From Symbiodinium natans (Eukaryota > Sar > Dinophyceae > Suessiales > Symbiodiniaceae), in contig CAJNDS010002271.1 in NCBI GenBank assembly GCA_905221605.1, positions 67,001 to 131,000 of the forward strand: a stretch of DNA of 64,000 nt. Reading direction: 5' to 3'. Below, one piece after another: positions 23,001 to 32,911 of this stretch. Numbering within the stretch: position 1 is the stretch's first letter; each line of letters starts with the position of its first letter. The notes under the pieces are model-generated. The model searched no databases, was not told the DNA's origin, and saw nothing but the letters and a program-made list of their open reading frames with translations. The position numbers and the translations under genes are program-made.

Positions 23001-24340
23001 TTCCGGCCTCATGGCCCCCTAAGCTCCAGACGCTTGCAAAACCCTTCGCCCCACCCAGTGATTGTGCAGATGGGACGAGGCGGGAGGCGAGCATCATGAG
23101 CATCAGCTGGGTGCTTTTCTGGCCTCATGCCCCCCTAAGCTCCAGACGCTTGCAAAACCCTTCCCCCCAGTGATTGTGCAGATGGGACGAGGCGGGAGGC
23201 GAGCATCATGAGCATCAGCTGGGTGCCTTTCTGGCGTCATGGCCCCCTAAGCTCCAGACGCTTGCAAAACCCTTCGCCCCAGTGATTGTGCAGATGGGAG
23301 GAGGCAGGAGCATCATGAGCATCAGCTGGGTGCTTTTCTGGCCTCATGGCCCCCTAAGCAGACGCTTGCAAAACCCTTCGCCCCAGTGATTGCGCAGATG
23401 GGACGAGGCGGGAGGCGAGCATCATGAGCATCAGCTGGGTGCTTTTCTGGCCTCATGGCCCCCTGAGCTCCAGACGCTTGCAAAACCCTTCGCCCCAGAT
23501 TGTGCAGATGGGACGAGGCGGGAGGCGAGCATCATGAGCATCAAGCTGGGTGCTTTTCTGGCCTCATGGCCCCCTAAGCTCCAGACGCTTGCAAAACCCT
23601 TCGCCCCAGTGATTGTGCAGATGGGACGAGGCGGGAGGCGAGCATCATGAGCATCAGCTGGGTGCTTTTCTGGCCTGATGGCCCCCTAAGCTCCAGACGC
23701 TTGCAAAACCCTTCGCCCCAGTGATTGTGCAGATGGGACGAGGCGGGAGGCGAGCATCATGAGCATCAGCTGGGTGCTTTTCTGGCCTCATGGCCCCCTA
23801 AGCTCCAAACGCTTGCAAAACCCTTCGCCCCAGTGATTGCGCAGATGGGACGAGGCGGGAGGCGAGCATCATGAGCATCAGCTGGGTGATTTTCTGGCCT
23901 CATGGCCCCCTAAGCTCCAGACGCTTGCAAAACCCTTCGCCCCAGTGACTGTGCAGATGGGACGAGGCGGGGGGCGAGCATTATGAGCATCAGCTGGGTG
24001 CTTTTCTGGCCTCATGGCCCGCTAAGCTCCAGACGCTTCCCCAGTGACTGTGCAGATGGGACGAGGCGGGTGGCGAGCATCAGCTGGGGGGGGGGGGGGG
24101 GCAGACGCTTGCAAAACCCTTCGCCCCAGTGATTGTGCAGATGGGACGAGGCGGGAGGCGAGCATCATGAGCATCAGCTGGGTGCTTTTCTGGCCCCCCT
24201 AAGCTCCAGACGCTTGCAAAACCCTTCGCCCAGTGACTGTGCAGGCGGGTGGCGAGCATCAGCTGGGTGTTTGGGACGAGGCGGGAGGCGAGCATCATGA
24301 GCATCAGCTGGGTGCCTTTCCGGCCAAACAAGCTCCAGTC
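17073..24340. repeat. 112-bp satellite, about 64 tandem copies
   Basis: The unit begins CTCCAGACGCTTGCAAAACC, passes through CACCCCAGTGATTGCGCAGA, GGGACGAGGCGGGAGGCGAG, CATCATGAGCATCAGCTGGG and ends TGCTTTTCCGGCCTCATGGC plus CCCCTAAG. Measured spacing is 112 bp (for example 21081 to 21193). Domains differ: 17.1-17.8 kb has GATAAAACGAAGC and GGTCAGATGGG variants; 17.8-19.4 kb has TTTTTCGG units, partly in alternating CAGACG/CAAACG pairs (224-bp period); 19.7-22.4 kb is the most homogeneous; 22.4-24.3 kb has GATTGTGCAG and TTTTCTGG variants with truncated and rearranged units and a G-run near 24088. Since 112 is not a multiple of 3, the frame shifts every unit and the array cannot encode a repeat protein. 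Confidence 0.97.
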
Positions 24341-24428
24341 TGCCTGGCGAATGTTCGCCGTCTCCGAACGTCAACCCGATTCGTGAACTGTCAGAGGATG
24401 AAGCTGAATGAAAGGGGCCTGCTGTCAG

Positions 24429-25915
24429 TGGGCCTTCTGCTTTCGGTGCGACATATCGAAGCAAGTGCCAGCACCAGCGGATGCCGCCAAGCTCTGGGAT
24501 CGAAACAAACTAGCGACGACTATGGCGACTAGTGCCTCAGGTGATCTCAGCGCCTGAAAAAATTGTTATCCCGAACCTGGTTTTGTATCGGCCCACGCCT
24601 TCAAGAGCTCAACAATTGGGGAATGCTGAAGCTGCTTAGAGCGGAGAGAGCTTGTCATCCCTAGGCTGGGTGCCCTAGATGTTCATGAGGTCAATTGCAA
24701 GTGAACAGCAGAACACGCCGTGCGTTTCGAGCAAGTCATCCCGAGTTCTGGCCACATTTCACGGGCTCTTTGGCTCTGTCCTCCGGGATCCAGTCCAGCT
24801 TTCGGCCATCGCACTGGCAGAATTTTCCGGCGGAGTGGCGCTGGGCCCAACGCACAGCTGGCTCCTGACAGGCTGGAGTTTAGATCTTGGGTTCGAGGCT
24901 GGAAGAAGTGACGGGGGGTTGTTTCCGCTGGTCTCGAACGTCCAAGAATCTGCGTTCGTCATGTGCTCTTGGGTGTCTCACTCTGACAATTTGGGCCACC
25001 TTTTGGTTCGCATCGGTTTTGGGGCGCTCAGCGCGCTCAGCATGCGCGGCCCTGCGCGGGGAGGGGGGCAATTTGCAAGGTCGGCCGGGGTCGGCCGGGG
25101 CAGAGCCCCTTTCTCGAGATCAAGGCCTGGATCTCTACGCCCAGGCCGTCCACGTCGAAAAGCATCTTGGCCCATGAGATCCTGATGCACAAAGGGTCTG
25201 GGAGCTCTCTGTCAGAGAGAGAGAGAGAGACAGCGCAACTTCCGTCTCTAGACTTCGCAGCTTCGGAATGCATAGCAAAGCTGTGTTACCACACGCTAAG
25301 AGACCCGAAACCGAGCTTCGTGCTCATGGGCGCAATTTTCAGTGACCTACAGCCCCATATCCACTAACGGGTCACTAGCGGACCGGAACCAAAGCAAGCC
25401 CACTCAAGAATTCTGAAGCACCCTCTCTCCCGTAAACGCGTAAACCCTATGCTCTCACCCCTCAACCCGACCCCTCCTGAGCCCCTCTGGACCCCGAGCC
25501 CCAAAAAGGCCTATTCTTCGCGCTCAAAATCAGAAAGCCTCCTGGTTCTGAGTATATCAGGCAACTTGGAACCTTTTGCTTTGTTGTTGTTTTTACCACC
25601 CGCCTAGCTGACAGTAAAGATGCACTGCCGGGACTACACTCGTTACTGGAAAGCTTCAAGATGTCAAACAAGACTGTGTCCATCGACCCATCACAGAGGA
25701 TGTTACATGTTGGTCCTTCGAGGGTTTTTTAGAGCTTGCTTTCTTTGGCAACCCGTTTTAGCCACCGCTCCACAGGGACATGCTTGTTGATGCATGGCAT
25801 AGATTGACCCAAGTTCAGAACTCTCAGTTCAGGAAGTTGAGGGAGAGTTCAAGCTAGTCCCAAAGAATCAAGAAAGGCTCCGGTGGGTGCCATTTGGGGC
25901 AGGGGGGCCGGGGAA

Positions 25916-25949
<34 letters not shown>

Positions 25950-26205
25950 CGAGTTCGTTTACCCCCATCACGGAAACTCGCCAACGTCTCTGCATGCAGG
26001 GAGCTTGTGTCCACAACCGGAGCCCCAGTCCAGCATGAGTTCACCTGCACATCTGCTTGATTTGCACACACACACACAGAGACACACACAGACACACACA
26101 CACACACACACACAGAGAGACACAGACACAGACACAGACACAGCCACAGACACAGACACAGACACAGACACAGACACACGCACACACACACACACACACA
26201 CAGAG

Positions 26206-26238
<33 letters not shown>

Positions 26239-26241
26239 CAC

Positions 26242-26330
<89 letters not shown>

Positions 26331-26803
26331 GACACACACACACACACACCACGCGCACAGGCACACACGCACACACCAGGCACGCATGCATGCGCGTGTG
26401 CGCGCGCACTTGGAAGGCCCAAAGGCTCAAAGCAATCACCTGAAGCAACCCACAGGCCCTGGAAGAAAAGGTAGAGGTAAATGCATGTATATATACATAT
26501 ATACACATATGCTGACAAGTACATAAATGTATATATGTACAGACAGGCTCTAACTTGTCAGATAGGTGCATTGCTCGCAGGCGTTGTGGGGTAAACTAGG
26601 TCTCAAGATTTCAATGGTGGAGACGATGGGGACAGCGGGTGCACGGATTGGACTCGCTGTGTGCCACGGCACAAGAGCAAGAGCTCCGCGCAAAATACGT
26701 ATTCCGTATTTCAGGCCTGGTCTGAATCCCAACCAGTGGGCGACAGTGATGAGCACCTTGCTTGCAGGGAGAACTGGGAGCGACCCAACCGCGCCAGCAT
26801 TGA
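24429..26803 (+). CDS. Candidate spliced gene, unknown product
   Basis: Best exons: 24429-24540 ([20 protein letters not shown]), 25261-25341 ([19 protein letters not shown]), 25615-25708 ([20 protein letters not shown]), 26600-26719 ([18 protein letters not shown]) and 26768-26803 ([14 protein letters not shown]). The last three junctions agree in phase (2/1, 0/0, 0/0); the last intron is 48 nt (GT...TTGCTTGCAG). An exon near 25110-25170 reading [13 protein letters not shown] probably lies between the first two. The long intron 25709-26599 holds the poly-G tract and the CA/CAGA microsatellite. The product is Trp/Arg-rich at its C-terminus and is not recognised. Confidence 0.55.
25909..26358. 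repeat. Poly-G tract and (CA)n/(CAGA)n microsatellite block in an intron
   Basis: A run of about 34 G (25916-25949) is followed by 26066-26352, which mixes CACA, GACACA and a long pure CAGA stretch (about 26244-26330). Open frames across it (Thr/His or Cys/Val repeats) are by-products of the simple sequence. Confidence 0.97.
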
Positions 26804-27147
26804 ACTCTGTTAAAAAAGGCCTGTGAAGGTGTAATTTGCTTCAAATGGGCACATTGAATTCTGTTCGGAATTCTACCATTCCCCGACTACTATCGTAGCC
26901 TGTTACTCTTCAAACCCTCAAGTCACATGGCCTATCATGATTTCGTCGAGAGCACGCACTTGTGGATGTCGCTCATCGCTTCGTTCCACATGCCACGCGA
27001 GTCTTGGCATTGCAGCCTGACATGATCAGAACTGCATCATACGTCAAACTCGCAGATTGCTATACTGCAAGCCTGCACCGTGGCCCTTATCGGCTTGGTC
27101 CTTCTGCCCACTACTCACTACTCACCATAGTGAAGCCGGCTGCTTGC

Positions 27148-27232
27148 TTCAGGTAGCTGGTTCGCCCGGTTGCTGTACTTCTGGATCTTGCGACCCAGCT
27201 CCTCCTCTACAGACCTCGATGACACCCGAGTT
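27148..27232 (-). CDS. Isolated helical exon
   Basis: Minus strand: SRSVEEELGRKIQKYSNRAN then QLPE, ending at a GC donor (GAA|GCAAGC, donor base at 27147). Charged, amphipathic and with C/G-ending codons. Neighbouring exons of this gene were not found. Confidence 0.4.
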
Positions 27233-27837
27233 TGGGCTCCCCTCACGCCAGGGGCAGATAGCATGGCACACTTTGCAAGTCGTACTTGAGTCAAGTCACA
27301 CAGTCGAAGCTGGACACTGGATATGGTCCTTGGAGCTGCACTGCCATCTCTCAAGATGCAAGGGCACGGCACAAAAGAGGCAAAAGAGGCAACACTTTCT
27401 CGGACATTGCGAAGCACCTCAATTGCAAAAAGTGCATCTTGACATGCTCAGATACGCCCAGACGCGATCGGTGAGGAGCTCCGATCTGGAACTCCGACAT
27501 TCCTACCCCCGAGATGCAAACAGAAAGGACTTTCGTGCGTAATCTTCTTGCGGTCAATATGATGGCGGGGCACCTTCAAACACCTTCAATCTCTTGCTGG
27601 ATGACTGGCCGGGAGCTTTATTCGGGGGCACGTTTTTTTAGCTTTAACTCGCACAGGTTTCTTTTCTGGTCGAGGTTGCTTGCGAGTTCATCTGAATCTG
27701 TCCTACTTCTAGCCCCACACCCCAGCTGGCATGAAAGCAATCCGGGTTTGGGATCTAAGTTGTATAGGCACATCTTCAGGTTGTGCGGGTCATTGCTTAC
27801 TAAACGTCCCCTAGATCGACGCTCGAATAAAAGCCTT

Positions 27838-27920
27838 CTAGTCTTGAGGTCTGATCCTGCGCATGGCGCGGCAGCGGCGTACCAGCTGGTCGTCGGTGTA
27901 AACCTTGGACCGAACAACAG
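27838..27920 (-). CDS. Terminal exon of an unidentified gene
   Basis: Minus strand: after the acceptor GGCCTTTTCAAG the frame reads VVRSKVYTDDQLVRRCRAMR then RIRPQD and stops at TAG (27838-27840). Strongly basic with good codon use. Upstream exons not located. Confidence 0.45.
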
Positions 27921-28922
27921 CTTGAAAAGGCCACTCGTAAGCTAAGAAGTCTTGAGTCAGCCTTGAAATGCAATGGGCCTTTCTGTCTATCCAACCTCAA
28001 CTTGAAAGTTCACAAAACTTAGACCAGTGATGCCAAAGCCTAAAGGGCCTAAACCCCGAACTGTTGACACGAACTTCCAGTAGATGTGTATGTGTGCGCG
28101 TGCACACAAAAAAGCACTTGACATCACCTAATCCACTGAAAGTCGCCCCCCACATCTCAAAAACCTATCGGATCCGTGTGACCATGCCGCACATTCCGGA
28201 ATCCTCCGCATGCACGCGTGGGACAAACCTGGCAAAGCGCATCGGATCTCACTTTAACACGTCTACTGTTTGCTTAGGCGACTTGAATTTGCACACCTTC
28301 TCTCTCCAAAGTCAAGAGTCAACAGTCAAAAGCTAGGTGTCGGAGTCGGGCGTTGAACAAAGGGGCTTCTCAAGGGGAGCTTCTAGGACAGCACTTCCAG
28401 CAAGGCTTTCCCTGATTCTCAGACGCCCCGCAGTCACTGAAGTCTGCGTTAGAAACCTGTCCTTTAACAGGCTGCCTCGGAGGGCCCTTACAACCGCCAA
28501 CTCTCGGCCGCCGGACCTGTTGTAGAGGCCTGGAGACCCCTGCTGCTCCTCATTGCCTTGGAAGAAGCCACGGCCCTACGTCTCTGTCATTGAAGGCACT
28601 GGTTGTAAGGCGCCTGGTTTCGGGCTCAGGTTTAGTTGTAGGGTTAGGGCAGACAGTGTCGAACATTGCACATTCGCCACATGTCGTGAAGCTTTGAAGT
28701 GTGCAACTGGGCGAAGGGACTGATGAGCACTGAAGATGCCAACTCGGCGGCTTTCACACAGGACTAGATGACAAGATGCACACCAACAGGTTCACCGGAA
28801 CCATGTTCGAGTAGCGGCTGTACCTTGCTTTGCATCTCTTGGCATCTTCTGCTTCTGGCTTCTTCAGACTCAACAGCCAAGAAACTGGGAGGTGTAGAAG
28901 GGAAAGGGTGCCAACGAGGCAG

Positions 28923-30232
28923 ATGCACCTCAGGGCATGATGCCGGGCTTGAAATCCTTGAACCTCAATCTGCGACCCCTGCACCTGCTGAACCCGAGAT
29001 CACGCCTTTCTGGCACAACCAAGGCCCCTTCATCATCGAGACCGCTCAGCAAGGTCTAAATTGCTCCGACCCGCTGTGTGAAGCCAAATGCAGTGACAGG
29101 CTGCCCAAAAAAGTGGACAAGTCTTCTGCTGGCTCCTCGATGAGAAAGTACCTGACAGGCGCATTAAACAGCGCAAGCGCTTGCGTCGCAGCAGCTAGCG
29201 TCTGACGCCAAGTCTGAGGTCCTGTATAGTGACTGCAGTGCATTCCAGAGCATTGCACATCCGAATCTGCCAAGCAGCTGTGCGACAATGATCATTGCCT
29301 GGGCTGTGTTGCCAACGCCATGCAGGTGAAGAAACTTTGGGCTCGTCTCCGGTCACACCGAGATCCCTTAAGAACACCAGACGAACAGCCTCACAAGCCT
29401 GTGTGCCTGCCCACCTACCTTCCGATCTCTAGCAAAAAACGCCGAGGCGCTGAAAGGATCCCGGAAGCACATCGGAAGCTCTGAGAGTCTGAGAGGCCTT
29501 GGCCAGTAGTTGGAGCTTCGTGTACGCAGCGAAGGGTTTAGCTGGGTTTCGGGGTTTTCTCTTGGCTGATGCTCCAGAGGGCTCACGGCCCACCCCCCCA
29601 GCTCCCACACAGGATGAATCGTGTCGTCGTAGAAGCCGAATTGTCAAAGCGCACATTCTGAAGAGTGTCCTAATCAAGAACTCACATCTGTCGAGCGCTT
29701 CTAGCTCGAGGTCTTGCCTGCAGTCTCCTAGCAGGTCCAGCGATGCGCAAGTGTCGGGAGTCTAGAAGAGGAGTTAGCAGACCAGGACAGCAACAGAATG
29801 GCAAGGCGGAGCTTGCGAGTCAGGACATTCCGCGCAAGAGTACGTTGCTACCGAAATCTAAACTGGTTCTCTGTTGGAAAGACTGTTTTCAGGCTTGGCT
29901 GCCGTGGAATGGATCCCACTCTGAAGCGTGCGTCTTCCAGCTCTCTGAGCAGCGGGCTGGTCGCATACCTCGCCAGCTGAAAGGCAGCGTCCTTGCATTG
30001 CATGCCCGCGCCACTTCTGAGACAAAGGGTGTGCGCTTACTAACGTTTCGCCTGCGTGACCGGCAGGAGTGAGTACACTAAAATTTCACTGAGCCCAGAA
30101 AAGCTTGCACAGTATTGCGGCAACTTTACAACCATGGCATCATGGTGTGGCAAAGTGACAAATGTGTCTCGCAAGTACGATGGGTCAGTGCGGAAAATTG
30201 CACTCAAGCAACCACACCAAAGTACAATCTGA
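28923..30232 (+). CDS. Candidate spliced gene with a Cys-rich exon
   Basis: Exons: 28923-29053 (EILEPQSATPAPAEPEITPF, FWHNQGPFIIETAQQ, donor GTCTAA), possibly 29203-29229 (QLASDAKSE), 29239-29325 (six Cys in CIPEHCTSESAKQLCDNDHC plus LGCVANAMQ, donor GTGAAG), and a terminal exon 30099-30232 (KLAQYCGNFTTMASWCGKVT, then NVSRKYDGSVRKIAL, TGA). 29239-29325 is an in-phase 87-bp exon with clean sites. The stretch 29400-30072 has further coding-like frames that cannot be ordered. The Cys spacing suggests a small disulphide-stabilised extracellular or zinc-binding module; no named domain is certain. Confidence 0.45.
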
Positions 30233-30604
30233 AACGTAGGGGGCGGCAACACCGACAGCACTCGCTTGGGCCTTGTTCGCATGCCGGCACGTGTCTGTGG
30301 AATCCTAACTACGACTGGCATATTTGCGTGTACATGGGCGACTGGTGTCAGACTGCAACGACAGCAAGGGCACCGATACGTGAGCCTTTTGTTGCTCGGC
30401 CCGATCGAACCCACTCTCCTATAAGATGAAGACTCAAAAACTCCATTCTCTTTCAATCTCCTTGCTATGAAGCCAAGTTGCACGGTCGTTGAGGTCGCAA
30501 GGCTCATCGGGCTTGCATTTTTCGCACGCGCTGAGTAGGAACACCTGCTGATGAGGCCGGATGGGTTGACCCGGTCCACCCGGTGATCCGGAAAATCACA
30601 GAGC

Positions 30605-31177
30605 TTGGTGTTGCAGGGTTTGCTTGCGAAAAATCAGGGCCTGGAACTGTACGCTGCAGGGTTTGAGACGGTTTGGAGCTTAGGGTCGGGGAAGCTCGGT
30701 AAAGGCAGATCTTCGGCTGCTCCGCGCAGGGCGGTTGCTTCAAACTCGTCGTTGAGCATCCACCTGCCAGTGCTCCAGGCCTCCCAATCGACGCCATGCT
30801 CATATCGTGGGCACTGCACCAAATCCTGGGCATATCTGGACATGTTCACAATGTCACCCTACAAATCAGTAGGAGCACTGTCCTGGGCTGGACCATTCAA
30901 TCATGCTAGTCATCCCAAGGGCTTTTGGTCACCTCGTGCCACCCGATCCGCGGAGCCCGAGGAGAAAGCCCCTGCTCAAAACAAGGCTTCGGCTTCCAAA
31001 AGCGTCGAAGACTCTAGGCCAGCCGGCTCGCAGAAAAGGGATGGAGTACCGACTGGCTGTGCCTTCAGTAACAGCTCAAAGGTGAAATCATCTCACATGA
31101 GGGTATCACGCTCAACGCTCACGTACACCGGCCTGGGCCGCATAGTAGAACACGGAAGCATGGCCGAGTTGTCGTAG
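30605..31177 (+). CDS. Open frame of 190 codons, partly coding-like
   Basis: The second half reads EEKAPAQNKASASKSVEDSR, AGSQKRDGVPTGCAF and TLTYTGLGRIVEHGSMAELS to a stop at 31175-31177; it is Ser/Lys/Ala-rich and could be a disordered C-terminus. Splice-like sites near 30667 and 30705 (CTCG|GTAAAG) suggest the first half is a mixture of exon and intron. No family recognised. Confidence 0.35.
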   Translation: MVLQGLLAKNQGLELYAAGFETVWSLGSGKLGKGRSSAAPRRAVASNSSLSIHLPVLQASQSTPCSYRGHCTKSWAYLDMFTMSPYKSVGALSWAGPFNHASHPKGFWSPRATRSAEPEEKAPAQNKASASKSVEDSRPAGSQKRDGVPTGCAFSNSSKVKSSHMRVSRSTLTYTGLGRIVEHGSMAELS

Positions 31178-31329
31178 AGCTCTCATCTGCCACTAGCTTC
31201 ACTAGCTCGAGCCCAACGATGATGGCGGATCGGCAAGGGCTTCAGGATCTGCAGTTGCGCTTGCAGGGCAGCAGTGAAAACCGAACCCGTCAGAGATATC
31301 GCTTCTCTAGGCGAACCTCTGCCAGAAGG

Positions 31330-31583
31330 CTACTGGTAGCAGACTTCAAGTAGAGTCCTCAGCACATCTTCCGTTCTGTGAACCCTGGCGCGGTTCGTGC
31401 ACCTTCGTAGCTGAGGCTTCAATCCTTTTTTGGTGGTGCTCCTGCTGTTCAGCGTAGATTGTTCTGGGGGTACCTGGTTTTCGACAGGCTCCGAGCTCCG
31501 GCTCGCAATGTGCTTCGCGATTGACCTTCTACGCCTTTCTTTGCTCCCAGCCTCCATTTCCTGGGTGGCATCCTCTTCGTCAC
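31330..31583 (-). CDS. Terminal exon, basic helical protein
   Basis: Minus strand: after CTGCTTGTGAG the frame reads DEEDATQEMEAGSKERRRR, SIAKHIASRSSEPVENQ and later TEDVLRTLLEVCYQ to TAG at 31330-31332. The charge switches from acidic to Arg/Lys-rich within 20 residues. A GC-rich segment just upstream on the same strand (about 31816-31900, GTGVDFAHPRPRLSLRNC) may be the previous exon, but joining them would require a GA donor. Could be the 3' end of the FAD monooxygenase gene upstream or a separate gene. Confidence 0.45.
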
Positions 31584-32244
31584 CTCACAAGCAGTCTTTG
31601 TTTGCCGGGGACCCTAAGGTCTTACACTGCTGAGTTGGGCAGTTGGTTTCTTTGGGTGTTTCGGGTACACTTGCAGTCCTTTGATTCTTCGCAGCTTCGG
31701 GCCTGGTGAGCCCAAGCCATCTTTCATCCCTTTCTACCATTTCTACCATCTGTACACCAGGGCTACTTCACAGTTCCTCGGAGCACCAGACCTGGGACTG
31801 AATTTGTTGACAAGGTTCATCCCTCCTCCGCCTCTTGAGCGGTGCAGTTCCGCAGGGAGAGGCGCGGCCGCGGGTGGGCGAAGTCCACGCCGGTGCCTGC
31901 TGCGAGGTACCCATATGGACTCGCACTCCGAGGTTCTATTGGAGCCAAATACAAACACCCAAAACCTTTTTGTATTGTTTGGGGTCTGCGGTCAAGGAGG
32001 TTCTAGGGTTCATATCGCACACGACATGCCCCTCGAGGTGGCTTTGCGGGCATTTCATGTACTACAGCGTGAGCCAGGAAGAGTTAGGGGCGTCGGCTTT
32101 TCCTAAAATTTAAAGGCAGGTGGCTGGACTCTGCGCCGCGCTACAATACAACAGCGCTCTTAGAACAGGATCGAATTGGGCAGGAGTTGGGGAGGGATAA
32201 GGCTTCAGCGCGATGAAAAAAAAATCACTTCGAACATCCCCTCC

Positions 32245-32445
32245 TTAGCACTCCAGGGTCTCTGGGGTTGGGCACTCAGGGAGACTCTCTCTGGTGAGGA
32301 AGTCTCTGGGGTTGGGCACTCCTAGGGTCTCTGGGTTGGGCACTCCAGGGAGTCTGTGGGGTTGGGCACGCCAGGGAGTCTCTGGGGTGGACACTTCAGT
32401 TTCTGGGGATTGTCTGGGGTTGGGCTCTCTTGGAAGACCAGGCGA
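32245..32445. repeat. Degenerate minisatellite, unit about 25 bp
   Basis: About seven imperfect copies of CTCTGGGGTTGGGCACTCCAGGGAGT, with insertions and substitutions. Confidence 0.75.
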
Positions 32446-32911
32446 GGAGAAGAGTTCTGGGCGAGGAGAAGAGTTGAGTTTAAAATCTAACAACCCCACA
32501 CCGAAGGTGGGGAACAAGACTGCAGCCAAGATGCATTCAGTGGAGAATTGCACCTCCACATCAGGATAGGACTCACGAAGCTCCTGCCGCGCGACATGGG
32601 GTCGTCTCTAAACCAAGGCTATTCTTGGGCATATATTTCCACTCAGGAGAGAATACCTGCTCAGTTTGGGTCGTTTAGAACAGAAGTATGGATTGAACGT
32701 CTCGCCGGTGGGTGGTGCTTCCCGGCTTTCGAGGGCCGGCACATGCAAATCTTGTCAGAGCTAACTCTTCAAGTAGTGGTAGTTGGTTTAGAAACTCGCG
32801 TGCAAAGCAGGAACATCGCGTCTTTCCTTGGCCCTCAGCAGACCTACCACGTGCCTGTGGAAGTCATGTAATGGAGCTCGCCCACACAAATACTTCAACA
32901 ACAAATCCGGA

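Noticed and set aside
17085-24330. Many 60-140 codon frames in the 112-bp satellite (MSISWVLFRPHGPL-type)
   Set aside because: The 112-bp period shifts the frame every unit, so each frame is an accident of local variants.
14101-24340. Link between the 112-residue protein repeat and the 112-bp satellite
   Set aside because: The numbers coincide but the sequences are unrelated.
25868-26571. Frames of 130-220 codons rich in Cys/Val/Ser or Thr/His
   Set aside because: Translation of the CA/CAGA microsatellite and poly-G tract; no codon bias beyond the simple sequence.
31856-31906. Plus-strand 51-nt exon GEARPRVGEVHAGACCE
   Set aside because: The minus strand over the same bases has stronger C/G-ending codons (GTGVDFAHPRPRLSLRNC) and agrees with adjacent minus-strand exons.
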